This document shows, in pieces, positions 1 through 10,499 of a DNA stretch of 64,000 nt. How positions within the stretch are numbered: the first letter of the stretch is position 1; each line of letters starts with the position of its first letter. The position numbers were made by a program, and so were the translations under genes. The stretch comes from Cladochytrium replicatum (Eukaryota; Chytridiomycota; Chytridiomycetes; Cladochytriales; Cladochytriaceae): the NCBI GenBank assembly GCA_025526935.1, contig JAHLKD010000012.1, forward strand, positions 496,001 through 560,000, given 5' to 3'. The notes below the pieces were generated by a model that worked only from the letters and a program-made list of their open reading frames with translations, ran no database searches and was not told the origin of the DNA.

Positions 1-1
1 T

Positions 2-889
2 CTGTGCGACTGGGAGTTCCGTCACAGAGCTTCTCTTAAACCACCCAGAAGAGCGGACTCCGATCTTCTCCACGAGAAAGACATCTATCCGTGGGTCCTC
101 ACTTCATCAGCCAAACTGATGAAAAATGCGTTGATCATTGCGTGTCTGAGGCCAGCGGCTTTGGCTTTCCATATCGGAGCTTCTGCCGAGCAGGATTGGT
201 CGCCATATATCCGCTACAATATGGGGAAAGGATACAGCCCATCCTATTCTACCTGGATAACAGCGCAGAACGCTTTGCACGCCGACACCCTTTTATTCGA
301 CAAAACACCAAATCAGGTTCTATCTCGTGTACCTCTCCTCCATGTCGTCAGCTTCAATTCGGTGGCGATGTGCTTCCAGACTCTTCTTCACCAGGGAGCA
401 ATGACGGATCGAGGACTTTGCGGTGAAGCTGCCAGGATGCTCGACAGGTTGTGCAAGTCCATGAAAGCTGCCAATCCGTGGGGCAACGGCATGATGTACG
501 ACAACCTCCTTGAGTTCTGCCTCAAGTTCGCGGATGAGTACATTTCAGCTGGTCTGCATCGTGTTTCGATCTTTTCGCGCATCGCTATTGGAGACGGCGA
601 GAAACCGTCTTGTTCGTCGTGGCCACTGGTCGAGCAACCAACACTTGTTCGAGAAAACGTGGTTGCCGAGATAGACTCGCAGGTTCCGCATGCTTCAGAG
701 CCTAAGTTCACCTGTGAAGGGTTGTTTTTGGATTACGTTCAGAGTAGTGATGAGAAGTTTATTTCTGGTGACCCCATAACACCACAGGATTACACTGAAG
801 TGCAGTTGAAACTCATGGGCTCTTCGATGGAACTTAAGTGGTGGATGTTTAAGCATCTGGATTTCCCCGCATCTGTTCGTTATTCGTGA
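2..889 (+). CDS. 5'-truncated protein, possibly the C-terminal half of a fungal transcription factor
   Basis: The reading frame is open from the first bases of the window and runs to a TGA at 887-889, so the gene enters from the left and its true start is outside. The first in-window ATG in frame is at 119, but coding-like sequence continues upstream of it. The product is a soluble, helix-rich segment of about 295 residues with no membrane segment and no zinc cluster in the visible part. Its pattern of helices with scattered Cys, His and Trp (for example MCFQTLLHQG and CGEAARMLDRLCKSM) resembles the middle-homology region of fungal Zn2Cys6 regulators. That assignment is inference only; the DNA-binding part, if any, would lie left of the window. 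Confidence 0.45.
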   Translation: MCDWEFRHRASLKPPRRADSDLLHEKDIYPWVLTSSAKLMKNALIIACLRPAALAFHIGASAEQDWSPYIRYNMGKGYSPSYSTWITAQNALHADTLLFDKTPNQVLSRVPLLHVVSFNSVAMCFQTLLHQGAMTDRGLCGEAARMLDRLCKSMKAANPWGNGMMYDNLLEFCLKFADEYISAGLHRVSIFSRIAIGDGEKPSCSSWPLVEQPTLVRENVVAEIDSQVPHASEPKFTCEGLFLDYVQSSDEKFISGDPITPQDYTEVQLKLMGSSMELKWWMFKHLDFPASVRYS

Positions 890-980
890 AATCTTTCCAA
901 AAAAGAAAAGTAATAAGAATATGATTTAATAGTTTTCGCAAATTCCTAAATTACTGTGCCACAACATCCCTTTTGAGACA

Positions 981-2184
981 ATGTCCGTGTTCTCCATCGA
1001 AGGCCAGAGCCTGAAGCTCGAGTCTGCGGACCATGTCGCAAAGTACGTCGAGGAAATTCGCAGCAAGGATCATGTCGAGGTCAGGCTCTCGGGGAACACT
1101 CTCGGTGTTGACGCCGCAAGAGCCATTGCAGCTGCTCTGAAGGAAAAGCACAATTTGAAGGTAAGTCTCATTAGATGAACGCATTTGCCTATTTCAAATT
1201 CTCATTTTTTCAACGTTTCAGGTCGTTAATCTCTCTGATATCTTCACTGGTCGATTGAAAGCCGAAATTCCACTTGCACTGGAAGCGTTTGTGGATGCTC
1301 TTGTTGACAAAAAGTTTATGACAGATTTGGACTTGTCCGACAACGCTTTCGGCCCCATTGGTGCAGCACCTCTCACAGAGCTACTGAAGAAAAACACTGC
1401 AATCCAGAATCTGCGTCTCAACAATAACGGTCTTGGCATTGATGGTGGCAAACTGGTTGCTCAAGCCCTTACTGAGGCCGCAGAGCAACTGACTTCTGAC
1501 GGTTCGAAATACTCGCTACGCAGTATCACGATCGGCCGAAACCGAATGGAGACTCCAGGTGCAACTCACATTGCAAAAGCCCTAGCAAAGCACACAAAGC
1601 TGGAGGAAGTTCGGATTTTCCAGAACAGCATTCGTCCGGAAGGTTGTGCTGAGTTTGTGCGCTCCCTTGCCGCTTGCTCGAACCTCCGATTGCTCGACAT
1701 GCAGGACAACACGTTTACAGAGCCCGGCTCGTTCGCTCTGGCCGAGACACTACCAATATGGAAGGAGCTCCGAGTACTCAACGTAAACGAGTGCCTTTTG
1801 AAGGCACCTGGTGCGCGAGCTGTTCTTGAGGCACTCAAGCGATTGGAGAACATCGAGCAATTGTTAATTACATTCAACGAGATCGATATCCTGGGAGCGA
1901 AATTAATTCCGTCCGTTCTGAAGAACAAGAAGAAGCTCCAGCGAATTGAGCTGAACGGAAACTGCTTTGATCCCGACGGAAACGAGGTGGAAGCTATTCG
2001 GGATACACTTAGGGAATTGGGAGTACTAGACGGGTTGGATGAGCTCGACGAGATGGAGTTCGACCAAGACGAAGACGAAGATGAGGACAAAGACGAGCTC
2101 GAGGAGGAAAAGGAGGAAGTGGCGAAGGACGAAGAGGACGAGGTTGATGAGCTATCCCGCGCTGTTAAAAACATGCACGTTTAG
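981..2184 (+). CDS. RNA1: Ran GTPase-activating protein 1 (RanGAP1/Rna1)
   Basis: The product activates GTP hydrolysis by Ran on the cytoplasmic side of the nuclear pore, which powers nucleocytoplasmic transport. Two exons, 981-1160 and 1222-2184, join in phase 0 across a 61-nt GT..AG intron and give 380 residues. The sequence shows RNI-type leucine-rich repeats throughout (for example NLRLNNNGLGIDGG and LRLLDMQDNTF) and a strongly acidic Asp/Glu tail from about residue 325, both hallmarks of Rna1. There is no C-terminal SUMO-binding domain, as in fungal and unlike vertebrate RanGAP1. The stop lies 86 bp from the stop of the convergent vWA gene. Confidence 0.93.
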
Positions 2185-2270
2185 GAAACTTTTCTATTAT
2201 CAGTTGTGCAAAAATAGATCTGTACTCCAAAAATGTCACCGCGAAGCAAACCGGAAAACCGCATCATCAT

Positions 2271-4309
2271 CTAACCCCTTTGCCAAAACGTGGATGGGAC
2301 GTAAAATCCTGCGTCGAATTGCGTGAGGATTGTGTCACTGGGTGGGCATGCCAATAACTCACCAACTCCGAAAGCGATTGCGATAGCCAGTCCGAATATG
2401 GTAACGCAGCATCCGCAACAGAAGTACGCCGGGGACTAGGATTTCATGCAATCAGAAAAATTCCGATTGAGTTTTTGGAAGGGAGCTTACTCTTTTCCCA
2501 GTATAGTGACGACAGACCATCCAAAGGCCCAGGAGGAAAATGGATGTTCCAAGGATAGCACCAATAACAATTGCGGCGACAGCGCCAGGAAGTAGGTAAA
2601 AAATTGGCGGAGAGTCGTCCTGGACATATGCTTGAGGGACGCACGATGCGATGCCCCCCGATGCAGTTCCCGACCCTGTCCCACCAGTGTTTGTACCATT
2701 GTTGTTTCGTCGTACGAGGTTTCTGCGTTTGACTGGGAACATTGTCAGAGCACGAAAACAGTTGTCGGTGTTGACAAAGAGAGACGAGTCGTAGGTGGCC
2801 ATGATTGGCGGACTTGTTGTGTGGAGATTCGAGGTTGTTAAAAGAAGCACGTTCTTACTCAACTTGCGAGGTGAACAGTATCTAGAAGGGAAAGTCTCAA
2901 TTTTTTTGACGAGCTTTCATTACTTCATTACTTCAAAGTGTAAACTCCGGTTGCGGCGTGTCCAAGGTTGGAAGCGACCTGAGCAAAAGCTCCACCAATT
3001 GCATCGACGCTTTGTGCGACCGGAAAGTAAAATGCCGGTTTTGATGCAATATTCTTCGCCTTTTGGCTGTCTTCGCCCTGCACTTGGATTACATAAACCA
3101 AGCTCCCTACGAATGACAGTCAGGACCATGATATACCCCTATTTGGAAAGGTTGCTCACTAGAGGATCTGACGGCGTTGATGACTTTCTGATACTCGGCA
3201 TCCGTTGGTTGCTCCTGGTCCGTGCCGTCCGTGAACAGAACTAGTGTTGTGTACACTTGGACACCTGTTGTTTGATTCCGTGTGAATTCCAGATAATCCA
3301 GTCCAGACAATACAGCTCCATACAATGGAGTTGTTGCGAATGGCACTGCTGCAGCAGACTGCAGTGCACTGTTAACAGCATTCAGGTCGGCTGTCATCCC
3401 TTGAATAACTTTAAAGGTGTTCGAACCGTAGAAGATTGCGAGCGCCAGGTGATAGCTCGCCTTTGAGTTTGAATCAGTGGCGGCATTTGAGAGAACTCCC
3501 AATAGCTTCTGAACTCCGGCTTGCAAACTAGTCCAATATTGGTGAACACTCCCACTATTTTTGAAGGTCAGATATACTTCAGCATTTTGCATATTGGTGG
3601 ATGAAACAAACCTGGCATCCAGGAGAATGAGAGTTTTGAAGACGACTGGCTGCGCAGACTCCCAGGAGAGCGTAAGGAGCGCTTCGGATTTCGACACTGA
3701 ATACTCTGAGAACAGCATATCCAGCGCACCGGTCGGCGTTCCATCGGATACCGAAAGGGATTGTAATGCCATGCTTGATCGATATGTTTCATTCCCGGCT
3801 GTACCAAGACCGAGTTTTGCAGCTGCGGTGTCCACCCATCCATCAAACTCCACTCCAGGAACATCGTAAACCGCAAAATCGCAGATTTTCAGGGATCCAG
3901 TCCCCTCTCCGAAATGAACATTCCCAGGCTCGCACGAGGATACTTGGAATCTCCACTGCAAGTACGATGCAACAGTGCTGGTGAACGTGACGGTTTGAAC
4001 TGTTGCTGGCCCAAGGGACTGAATGTTGAGACAGGATGGCGGTCGGCATGATACAAGATTAGAGGGCTGGGATTGAAGGGGATACTTCCTTGGCACCCAG
4101 CCATTGATACATTGACATGCGGACGAACATTGGGTTTGTGCGGGTGAACACTCTGGGTTTGGAATCTCGGATGGGCAATTCAGTATTGAGGAATATCGTC
4201 GATAGATTTGTGGATGTGGTAGTAAAGCAGTGGATTGCGTGGATATGGATGCGCTGGCGGATCGAGAGGTCCAGCACAGCAGAACAATGACTAAGACGAC
4301 CCACAGCAT
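2271..4309 (-). CDS. Secreted/membrane vWA-domain protein with C-terminal transmembrane segments
   Basis: Four exons read on the minus strand (4309-3160, 3106-2932, 2881-2491, 2435-2271) join in frame over introns of 53, 50 and 55 nt and give about 626 residues. The N-terminus is a signal peptide (LWVVLVIVLLCW core). A Cys-rich stretch follows at about residues 45-75. A von Willebrand factor A fold is suggested by LYGAVLSGLDYLEF and LVLFTDGTDQE, continuing into the second exon with SLVYVIQVQGEDSQ. The usual DxSxS metal-site motif is not clean (DARFVSS sits in its place). Near the C-terminus are two hydrophobic spans, one after YLLPG and one starting at the Cys cluster FCCGCC. The layout suggests a surface adhesion or sensing protein. 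The ligand and exact family are unknown. Confidence 0.75.
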
Positions 4310-4789
4310 GCTTATTTAGCAGGCGAGACGCGCTGTCGCGTGTCACATGTTTCTCAGAATATCGGAGGAGTGATAAAAAATAAACCCTTGATGCAATTAT
4401 ACCATTAAATAGAGGGATATGTCAATCCCTAATTTCAAAGAAAGTCAACGTAGTCAGAAAGTCGCACTTGTCTTTCTGTGTTTTTCTATTTTTGAAACAG
4501 GTTTTGGTGCGTAAGTGGGTGAAAATTCGTCAACGCGTTGCCAACCCGAAATCGACACCCCGTCAGTTTGTTACTTGCTTTTAGGTTCATCGAGACGGAC
4601 GGGGCCGCTCGCATACTTACAGGCAAGTCAGTCCGTCGCTGGTGCGAATTCTCCAAGCTGTTGGAACAGGACCTGTTATCTGTACCGCTCTGGTGCAGAA
4701 AACTGTCCACATCTGATTGCCGTTCAAGTGAACAATCGCTCACACATACGATGTTTAGCAGTGTCTATCAGATAGGCCACAAGCGAAAA

Positions 4790-7095
4790 ATGTCCACGGA
4801 AGGAGCCGGTGATGCATCTCCGTTGAGGGCGCAGGACCTCACTCCAAGGCAGGACTTGGGAGATTCCATCATGAAGGCAGCTGTGCGGAAAAGTCCGCTC
4901 ATGGCGAATCCTTGGGATGGTGGTGGAGACTATGGTATGTCTTGATGAAAACTTCGTGAAAATTACAGAATGATAACACTCCTGGGACAGTTGAAGACGA
5001 CCTGGAGTCAAGTCTCATATCTAGCCGTCTTGACTTACCACCACCTCGAGTCGAGCGGTCTGGAAGCAAGCTTGACCAGCTGGACTTATTATCCCCCCTC
5101 GCAGCATCTGGCACTCTCCCAACCGTTGTTGTGGACCCCCCAATCAGTCCGTTCATCGCCAGCAGTACATCTTCTCTCGATTACATGACATCTTCCCCCA
5201 GTTTATCTCCCATGCCTCGGATTAAGAGACCGTCTCTCCAGCCTGTGGAAGAAGATCCATGGTCTGTCCTGAATCAGCCGTTTGGAAAAGACCTGAACTC
5301 CAGCCCGATTCCTCCCGCTTCGGAATTGCTGAGTAATAAGTTCGCATCGCCCAGGCCAAGTATTGTTGCACCTCCGAATGTAAATTCAACCACACAAGTT
5401 CCCGATGCGATTCAATGGTTTGTCAACTTGGACTTTGTCAGCGTAAGCACTCGAAGTTGTCAAATCTTTTTCTTGAGGCTTATGCAAACGTTCTAGGTGG
5501 ACTTCGCTCCGGAGAAGGGAGGTTACGTCATGAAATATGTCAAGTATATTATTCGCTCGACAGTGTGTAGATACCATCTTCAATTTTGGCGAAATGTTGA
5601 TGATAGCCAATCCAGGCCCTTAAATCTACGGTGAACCGTCGATACAGCGATTTCGTATGGCTTTTCGATGTTCTCCAAAAACGCTACCCATACCGATTAT
5701 GTACGTTATCTCATCAATTACGCTGAGTGAGGTTCGTTGCTAACATGGAGCGTTTGTAGTGCCCTCCGTATGTCGACCTCTCGTTTTACAGTCATTTTTG
5801 AGCTAAACTTTTTGTTTTCGGAGAATAGCTTCCGCCAAAGAAAGTTAATGGTAAAGTTATTCTCGGTATATGAGACGACGGTAAATTTTAACGGATTATT
5901 TTCAAGTGGACGAAGCGTTCCTCGAAGGAAGACGCAAAGGCCTTGCTCGCTTTCTGCAGTTGATTGCAAATCACCCCGTGCTGCGAAAAGACGACATTGT
6001 CCTCTTCTTTCTCACCGATAAAACTGTGAGAAGATGTGATGTCTTCACTTTACTGGTATTTACTCAGCTACATCTCGTTCATAGGAAGTGAAGGACTACC
6101 GCAAATCCCACAACCCCAGTACACAAGAGGAAATGTTCCGTCGAGTGCTGACTGAGGATGACATGGCGGTGGTTCCTAGAGAAATCGACGACATGGCAGC
6201 CGACCTTAAGAGCCGCATCGAGATGAGTCTGGTTCACTTCCGGGAGCTTTGTGGCATGATGGAGCGGGTCGCATTTAAGAAGAAAGGTGAGTATGGGATG
6301 AGCCTTCAGCTGACATAATCTAACTTTTTTTTACAAAAGAAATTGCGACCGACTATTTGGGTTACAGCACAACATTGCAGTGAGTACTGGCCATAAACTG
6401 CAAAGATGTCATGGATTCTTACGCACACATTCCAGGCACATGACTGAGCATTCGGACTGTATCGGGGTGCAGTGTGTGAACTGTCCGATACTAACCGAGG
6501 GATATTCAGACATCTCATCGGGTTTCCGACAAGTGAGCTTGGCTTTCAATGAGCAATCTTTGTCGATGGAGGATGGATTTGTGGAAAGCTTGAAATCTCA
6601 CCGCGATTTGCTGGAAGCATTATGCGTAAGTTGAGGCATGTGATTCCAGTGTTGTGAACTGACAACTCTTCAACACAGAATCTACTTGAAAGAAGAGAAA
6701 GGACTCTCGTTGGGGTCAATTTCGAGACACTTAACCGACGAATTAAAAGCAACCGCAAGAAGCTTGATGAAGCTCAAGTGAAGGGGTTGACAAAAGACAT
6801 CGAGCGGCTGCAAGTAGTGATTCGCCAGGTATTAGAAAGTTTGTTTTGGCTCAAACTGTTCTTAAATGGTTCGTTTCAGGATGAAACCGAGTTACACCAG
6901 CACGATCAGCGCCTTCGATTTTTGCGACTTTGCACTTGGGAAGAGATGCGCTCATACCATCAGCAACGAGCCTTTTTGAGCAGTATGTATCAGCAGTACG
7001 TCGGGGAAGAACAACGACTCGTTGCCCAACAGGCTGAGATCTGGAAGAACCTCTACACCAATATCTACGATCTACCAACGTCTGGCTTTATTTGA
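4790..7095 (+). CDS. MVP1: Sorting nexin MVP1/SNX8 (PX-BAR protein)
   Basis: Twelve exons can be traced with every junction in phase: 4790-4934, 4991-5442, 5497-5562, 5616-5700, 5760-5767, 5829-5850, 5907-6025, 6085-6286, 6340-6379, 6436-6625, 6679-6828 and 6880-7095. They give 564 residues, near the family's usual size. A low-complexity Ser/Pro N-terminus is followed by a PX domain (NRRYSDFVWLFDVLQ, then LPPKK and EGRRKGLARFLQLI), which binds phosphatidylinositol 3-phosphate. A helical BAR-like C-terminus ends near QQYVGEEQRLVAQQ. The protein acts in endosome-to-Golgi retrieval with the retromer. The frame is open upstream of ATG 4790 as far as 4538, so a longer N-terminus is possible. Exons 5 and 6 are micro-exons of 8 and 22 nt. 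Confidence 0.92.
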
Positions 7096-7680
7096 GCTTG
7101 TTGCGTTTCGTGGTTTGGAGATATTATTGAAGAACAGCTACACTGAATTTTCTTTTTGGGAGCGCGTTGGGACAAGATCGCTTCATTTGTTGTTTTTGGT
7201 AGTCATGCCCCTTTTTCCCTCGGTCTTTTCTTGCTGCCGGTGTGATGGTTGATGATCTTTTCTAATCAGTAGTAGTAATCCTCTTGTCGCTATGCCTTTT
7301 TTGTCATAAAGAGATTTTTTTGTGATACGTGGGAACTATCCATTTTGGTTCATTTGCCGCCAACGCTGCCCTCCCCATCGAGCGAAGCTCTTCTTTTACA
7401 GTCCGCCCGTCGCCCCGCCCCGTATCCCCTGCAAGTCTTTTCTACCTAGCTCAAGCTGTCGTTGAGCCTGATGAGCTGCGAATCGTTCAGCGGGTACAGA
7501 TATCTGTTGGTCCACAATTTATGCAGTTCACCTCAGCGTATTTGATTATGTAGGACGACCCAAGGTCAGAAGCGGATCGAGGCTTCGAAATTTTCACTTT
7601 CCTCCTTCCTGACGTTTCCATCATCTGAGCCGGACGATCTACCCACCAACGACCCGCCACTTCGAAGCAGCAACGAATAT
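7096..7680. other. Gene-free stretch between MVP1 and the bZIP-like gene
   Basis: About 585 bp carry no complete gene. A short open frame at 7329-7493 ends at a plausible donor (GTACAG at 7494), with an acceptor-like TATGTAG ending at 7553. It could be a 5' exon of the next gene, but the splice does not keep the next gene's reading frame, so I leave it unassigned. Confidence 0.4.
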
Positions 7681-9981
7681 GTGCTCCACCTAGGGACCGA
7701 CTCACTTAACGCTTTGGAGGAAGAGAGAGGGTTGAATGTCGCTCTTTTAGCTCCTTGCTCGATTTTAAATTCTGGCGCACCCGTCATATACAGCTACGAT
7801 GAACCGCAGTGCAACATGGACGATCTGGGGCAATCTATCGATCTTAATGAGTTCCAAATTGAGAGCCAATATGGCCTTCATCCGGATTTCGAGGCGTGGC
7901 TATCTGCGCGTGCTGAGAGCGACGATACCATTTCTGTGATTACCACGGCAAAAATTGGGCCAGGGCACTGGAGTGATGGCGACGCAGAAGATTATTCGGC
8001 TCAGCGTCTGTTGGACACGGCCGACGAAGGGTTATCGATTGAAGCCGAAACATTGGATCGCTCTGCTTATCAGAATCTAGATTGGTGCCAAGATGAGGAG
8101 GGAGATGAACCGGACTACGACCATGAAATGGATGGAGATCGTACAGTTGTTGTCGTACAAGAAAGTCAATTCGAGGTTCGCGGCATGTCGCAGATTCTTT
8201 CCGAACGCACACTTTCATCTAAAGAAAGTCAAGATGGCGGTATGGAACAATCGTTCCCAAAGGAAGAAGACTCGAGATCAACTCATGATAACACAGCAGT
8301 GTTCTCAATGGATCAATCTACGTCCGAAAAAGTAGAAGATCTTGTCCCAGAGAAGTTTCGACTCGGATATGAGGACGATCAAAACACTGCTAATTCGTCA
8401 GTCCGAGCCAGGAAGAGAAAGCGCTCTTCGATCAAAAGGGGCGAAGAAAATAGACTTTCAGACGAGAGCGATGATTTAAGCGACATCATATCGAAAAGTT
8501 CAGACAGCCTTTGGGAGCGACGGGGTTACTCAGACCTCAGCGAAGAACTGTCGCAGGAGAGTGGAGACGAGGAATTCTCCATAAGTTCACGGACACGGGC
8601 TTCGAAGAGCAACCAGCGATTCAAGAAATCACACATCGAGGGCAACATGTATCGAGGAGCACATCACGTTGATGTGCAAGCAAAACAACCGAAGGGTCGT
8701 GCCACTAGATGGGGTTCCAAAAGCAACGATTCTGAAAATGACATGAGCTGGGGTCGCGGAGGGAAACAAACCCGCGAGAGAGTTAAGTCCGGTTCATCGG
8801 GGAGAAGCACTGGGATGAAGCCGGCAGAAAAGCGCGAGTACCACCGTATGTTACAGAAACGTTCCAGGGAGCGGAAGAAAGAATACGTTGCAAGCATGGA
8901 GTCCCTCGTCATATCCCTGAAGGGGGAAAACTCTCGGCTAAAGAAGGAGCTCGCTGAGCTGAAGGCTGCTCAAGAGGAAAAGAATTGGAATGGAACAACA
9001 AAAACAACCACAGAGTCTTTTGGAATTGCTAGATCTGGTATCGAGCCTCACGCCGCATCCGAAACCACAACGTTCTTACAATCCCAAGGCCAAACCAAGG
9101 GCAACCAGCGAATGGAAGACCAACGAAAAGATAAAGGAAATAGACCTGTGAAACTTAGACTTTTCACGAGGAGCTCGATTTCAAGCAGGGGAGCTCACAA
9201 AGAATTACACTCTGAAACGGATCATATTACTGCAGAGGGTGCAGCCGACAAGAGCAATACGGCTTTCGTGATAAACGGGATAAACCTACAAAACACCCGT
9301 GACCTGAAAGGCAGTGGAGATTTCCATCCGGATGAGAGAAAGACGGCTCGAAATGAAGAAGAAAAGTGGAACTGGACAATCAAAAGCGGTGAAGTGGAGC
9401 CTCGTATTGAAAAGAAAAGGGGGGTCCCACCGAAGAGGATCGCTAAATCAGGCAAGGAGCTCCCCATGTTTAGCGCAACGATAATTAGAATCAATCCCAC
9501 AGGACCCGGCCGCGATTCGAGTCGAGGATCACAGGCTGTATCCACAAAAGAGCGACTTGTCACCTCTTCGAAAGTAGCAGTATCTATTACCGATCAATTT
9601 GGCGAGTCCACGAGATTTGAGGGCACGGTGGGGACTTTGACAGACAATGGATTAAATTCATCTGCCCCCAGATTTGCGCAAGCCGAGTTTGGGGCGCCTA
9701 CTTTTGGGAATTCAAAAACTCCGTTGCCAAGCTTTCGCAAACGAGGGTCGGGCGGCATCACTACCAATTGCTCCTCTACAGACGCTTTGGAAACTGCTGC
9801 GAGCACTCTCGTGAATCTTTCAAAAGCGCCGATCCACGAAAGAGATTCGCTTGGAAAGGCTAACGGAAGTACACTAAAGTCTGAGAGAATCCAGCTCACT
9901 AGGCAGGCTATGAAAGGAATCGCCAAAGTAGATGGTGCAGACCGTGGCATTAGTCTCAGTGGGAGGAACGGTCGTCGTTGA
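7681..9981 (+). CDS. Large acidic/basic low-complexity protein with an atypical bZIP domain
   Basis: An uninterrupted frame of about 766 codons ends at 9981. The frame is open from about 7546, but its first in-frame ATG is at 7816, so the N-terminus is unresolved and an upstream exon is likely. The N-terminal third is acidic, the middle is Ser- and charge-rich. Around 8818-8970 lies a basic region (QKRSRERKKEY) followed by a leucine-zipper-like heptad (MESLVISLKGENSRLKKELAEL). This is the order of a bZIP transcription factor. The invariant Asn of the basic region is replaced by His and the two following Ala by Leu and Gln, while the Ser-Arg pair is kept. The rest is Ser/Thr/Lys-rich and looks disordered. 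A nuclear DNA-binding regulator is the best guess; targets are unknown. Confidence 0.65.
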   Translation: MLHLGTDSLNALEEERGLNVALLAPCSILNSGAPVIYSYDEPQCNMDDLGQSIDLNEFQIESQYGLHPDFEAWLSARAESDDTISVITTAKIGPGHWSDGDAEDYSAQRLLDTADEGLSIEAETLDRSAYQNLDWCQDEEGDEPDYDHEMDGDRTVVVVQESQFEVRGMSQILSERTLSSKESQDGGMEQSFPKEEDSRSTHDNTAVFSMDQSTSEKVEDLVPEKFRLGYEDDQNTANSSVRARKRKRSSIKRGEENRLSDESDDLSDIISKSSDSLWERRGYSDLSEELSQESGDEEFSISSRTRASKSNQRFKKSHIEGNMYRGAHHVDVQAKQPKGRATRWGSKSNDSENDMSWGRGGKQTRERVKSGSSGRSTGMKPAEKREYHRMLQKRSRERKKEYVASMESLVISLKGENSRLKKELAELKAAQEEKNWNGTTKTTTESFGIARSGIEPHAASETTTFLQSQGQTKGNQRMEDQRKDKGNRPVKLRLFTRSSISSRGAHKELHSETDHITAEGAADKSNTAFVINGINLQNTRDLKGSGDFHPDERKTARNEEEKWNWTIKSGEVEPRIEKKRGVPPKRIAKSGKELPMFSATIIRINPTGPGRDSSRGSQAVSTKERLVTSSKVAVSITDQFGESTRFEGTVGTLTDNGLNSSAPRFAQAEFGAPTFGNSKTPLPSFRKRGSGGITTNCSSTDALETAASTLVNLSKAPIHERDSLGKANGSTLKSERIQLTRQAMKGIAKVDGADRGISLSGRNGRR

Positions 9982-10059
9982 TTTTCATATTAGTTTAGTT
10001 ATTCGTATCATTAACACAAAAACACAAAGATCATCATTAAGCCACAGTCGTCCATAAAG

Positions 10060-10377
10060 ATGCCTCCTGTGGAGGTTTCGGTGGTTTTGTCACGACGAAA
10101 CGAACAAGGTGCGTTCCAGCAACGGAAAATTGCGTCGGACCGAGAGCTCAACTTTTCAACAAAGTGACCAGAGAACTCTACGAACTTGCGGTGTTGAGTG
10201 GGATCGAGATTCCAGAGAGTACTTTACAAACGGTAATAAATCGAAAGCTCCACTGCGGTAGGCAACAAAATAAGAATAACAAAAATTCAGCTGCTGGATT
10301 TGATACGAATGAACGTTCAACCTGCTGCGATCTGCCATGCTCTCAAGCTGGCACAAAGGCCACCAAGAGAGAAGTGA
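10060..10377 (+). CDS. MOZART2-like mitotic-spindle organizing protein
   Basis: Three small exons (10060-10108, 10165-10232, 10291-10377) join in phase over 56- and 58-nt introns and encode 67 residues. The core matches the MOZART2 family: ELYELA, then a Gly and Ile-Pro turn, then LLDLIRMNVQPAA and a final LK pair, in the order and spacing of animal MZT2. In animals MZT2 is a gamma-tubulin ring complex subunit that binds the N-terminus of GCP2 and helps recruit the complex to centrosomes. A role at the basal body or spindle pole here is inferred. The predicted protein is much shorter than human MZT2 and lacks its long disordered tail. MZT1 is a related alternative but fits less well. Confidence 0.75.
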
Positions 10378-10499
10378 TAGCACCGCTGTCAAGAATATCC
10401 AAACGAAACGGATATGCCCGTGATGTACAAAAAAAAGATGTTTATAGAATGCTGTATGTTAAGGAACTTGAGATAGAAACAGAATTGCAATCTCATTTA

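Noticed and set aside
1566-2174. Long minus-strand frame of Ser-rich protein opposite RanGAP1
   Set aside because: It is the antisense shadow of the Asp/Glu-rich RanGAP1 tail and leucine-rich repeats; codons follow the plus-strand gene.
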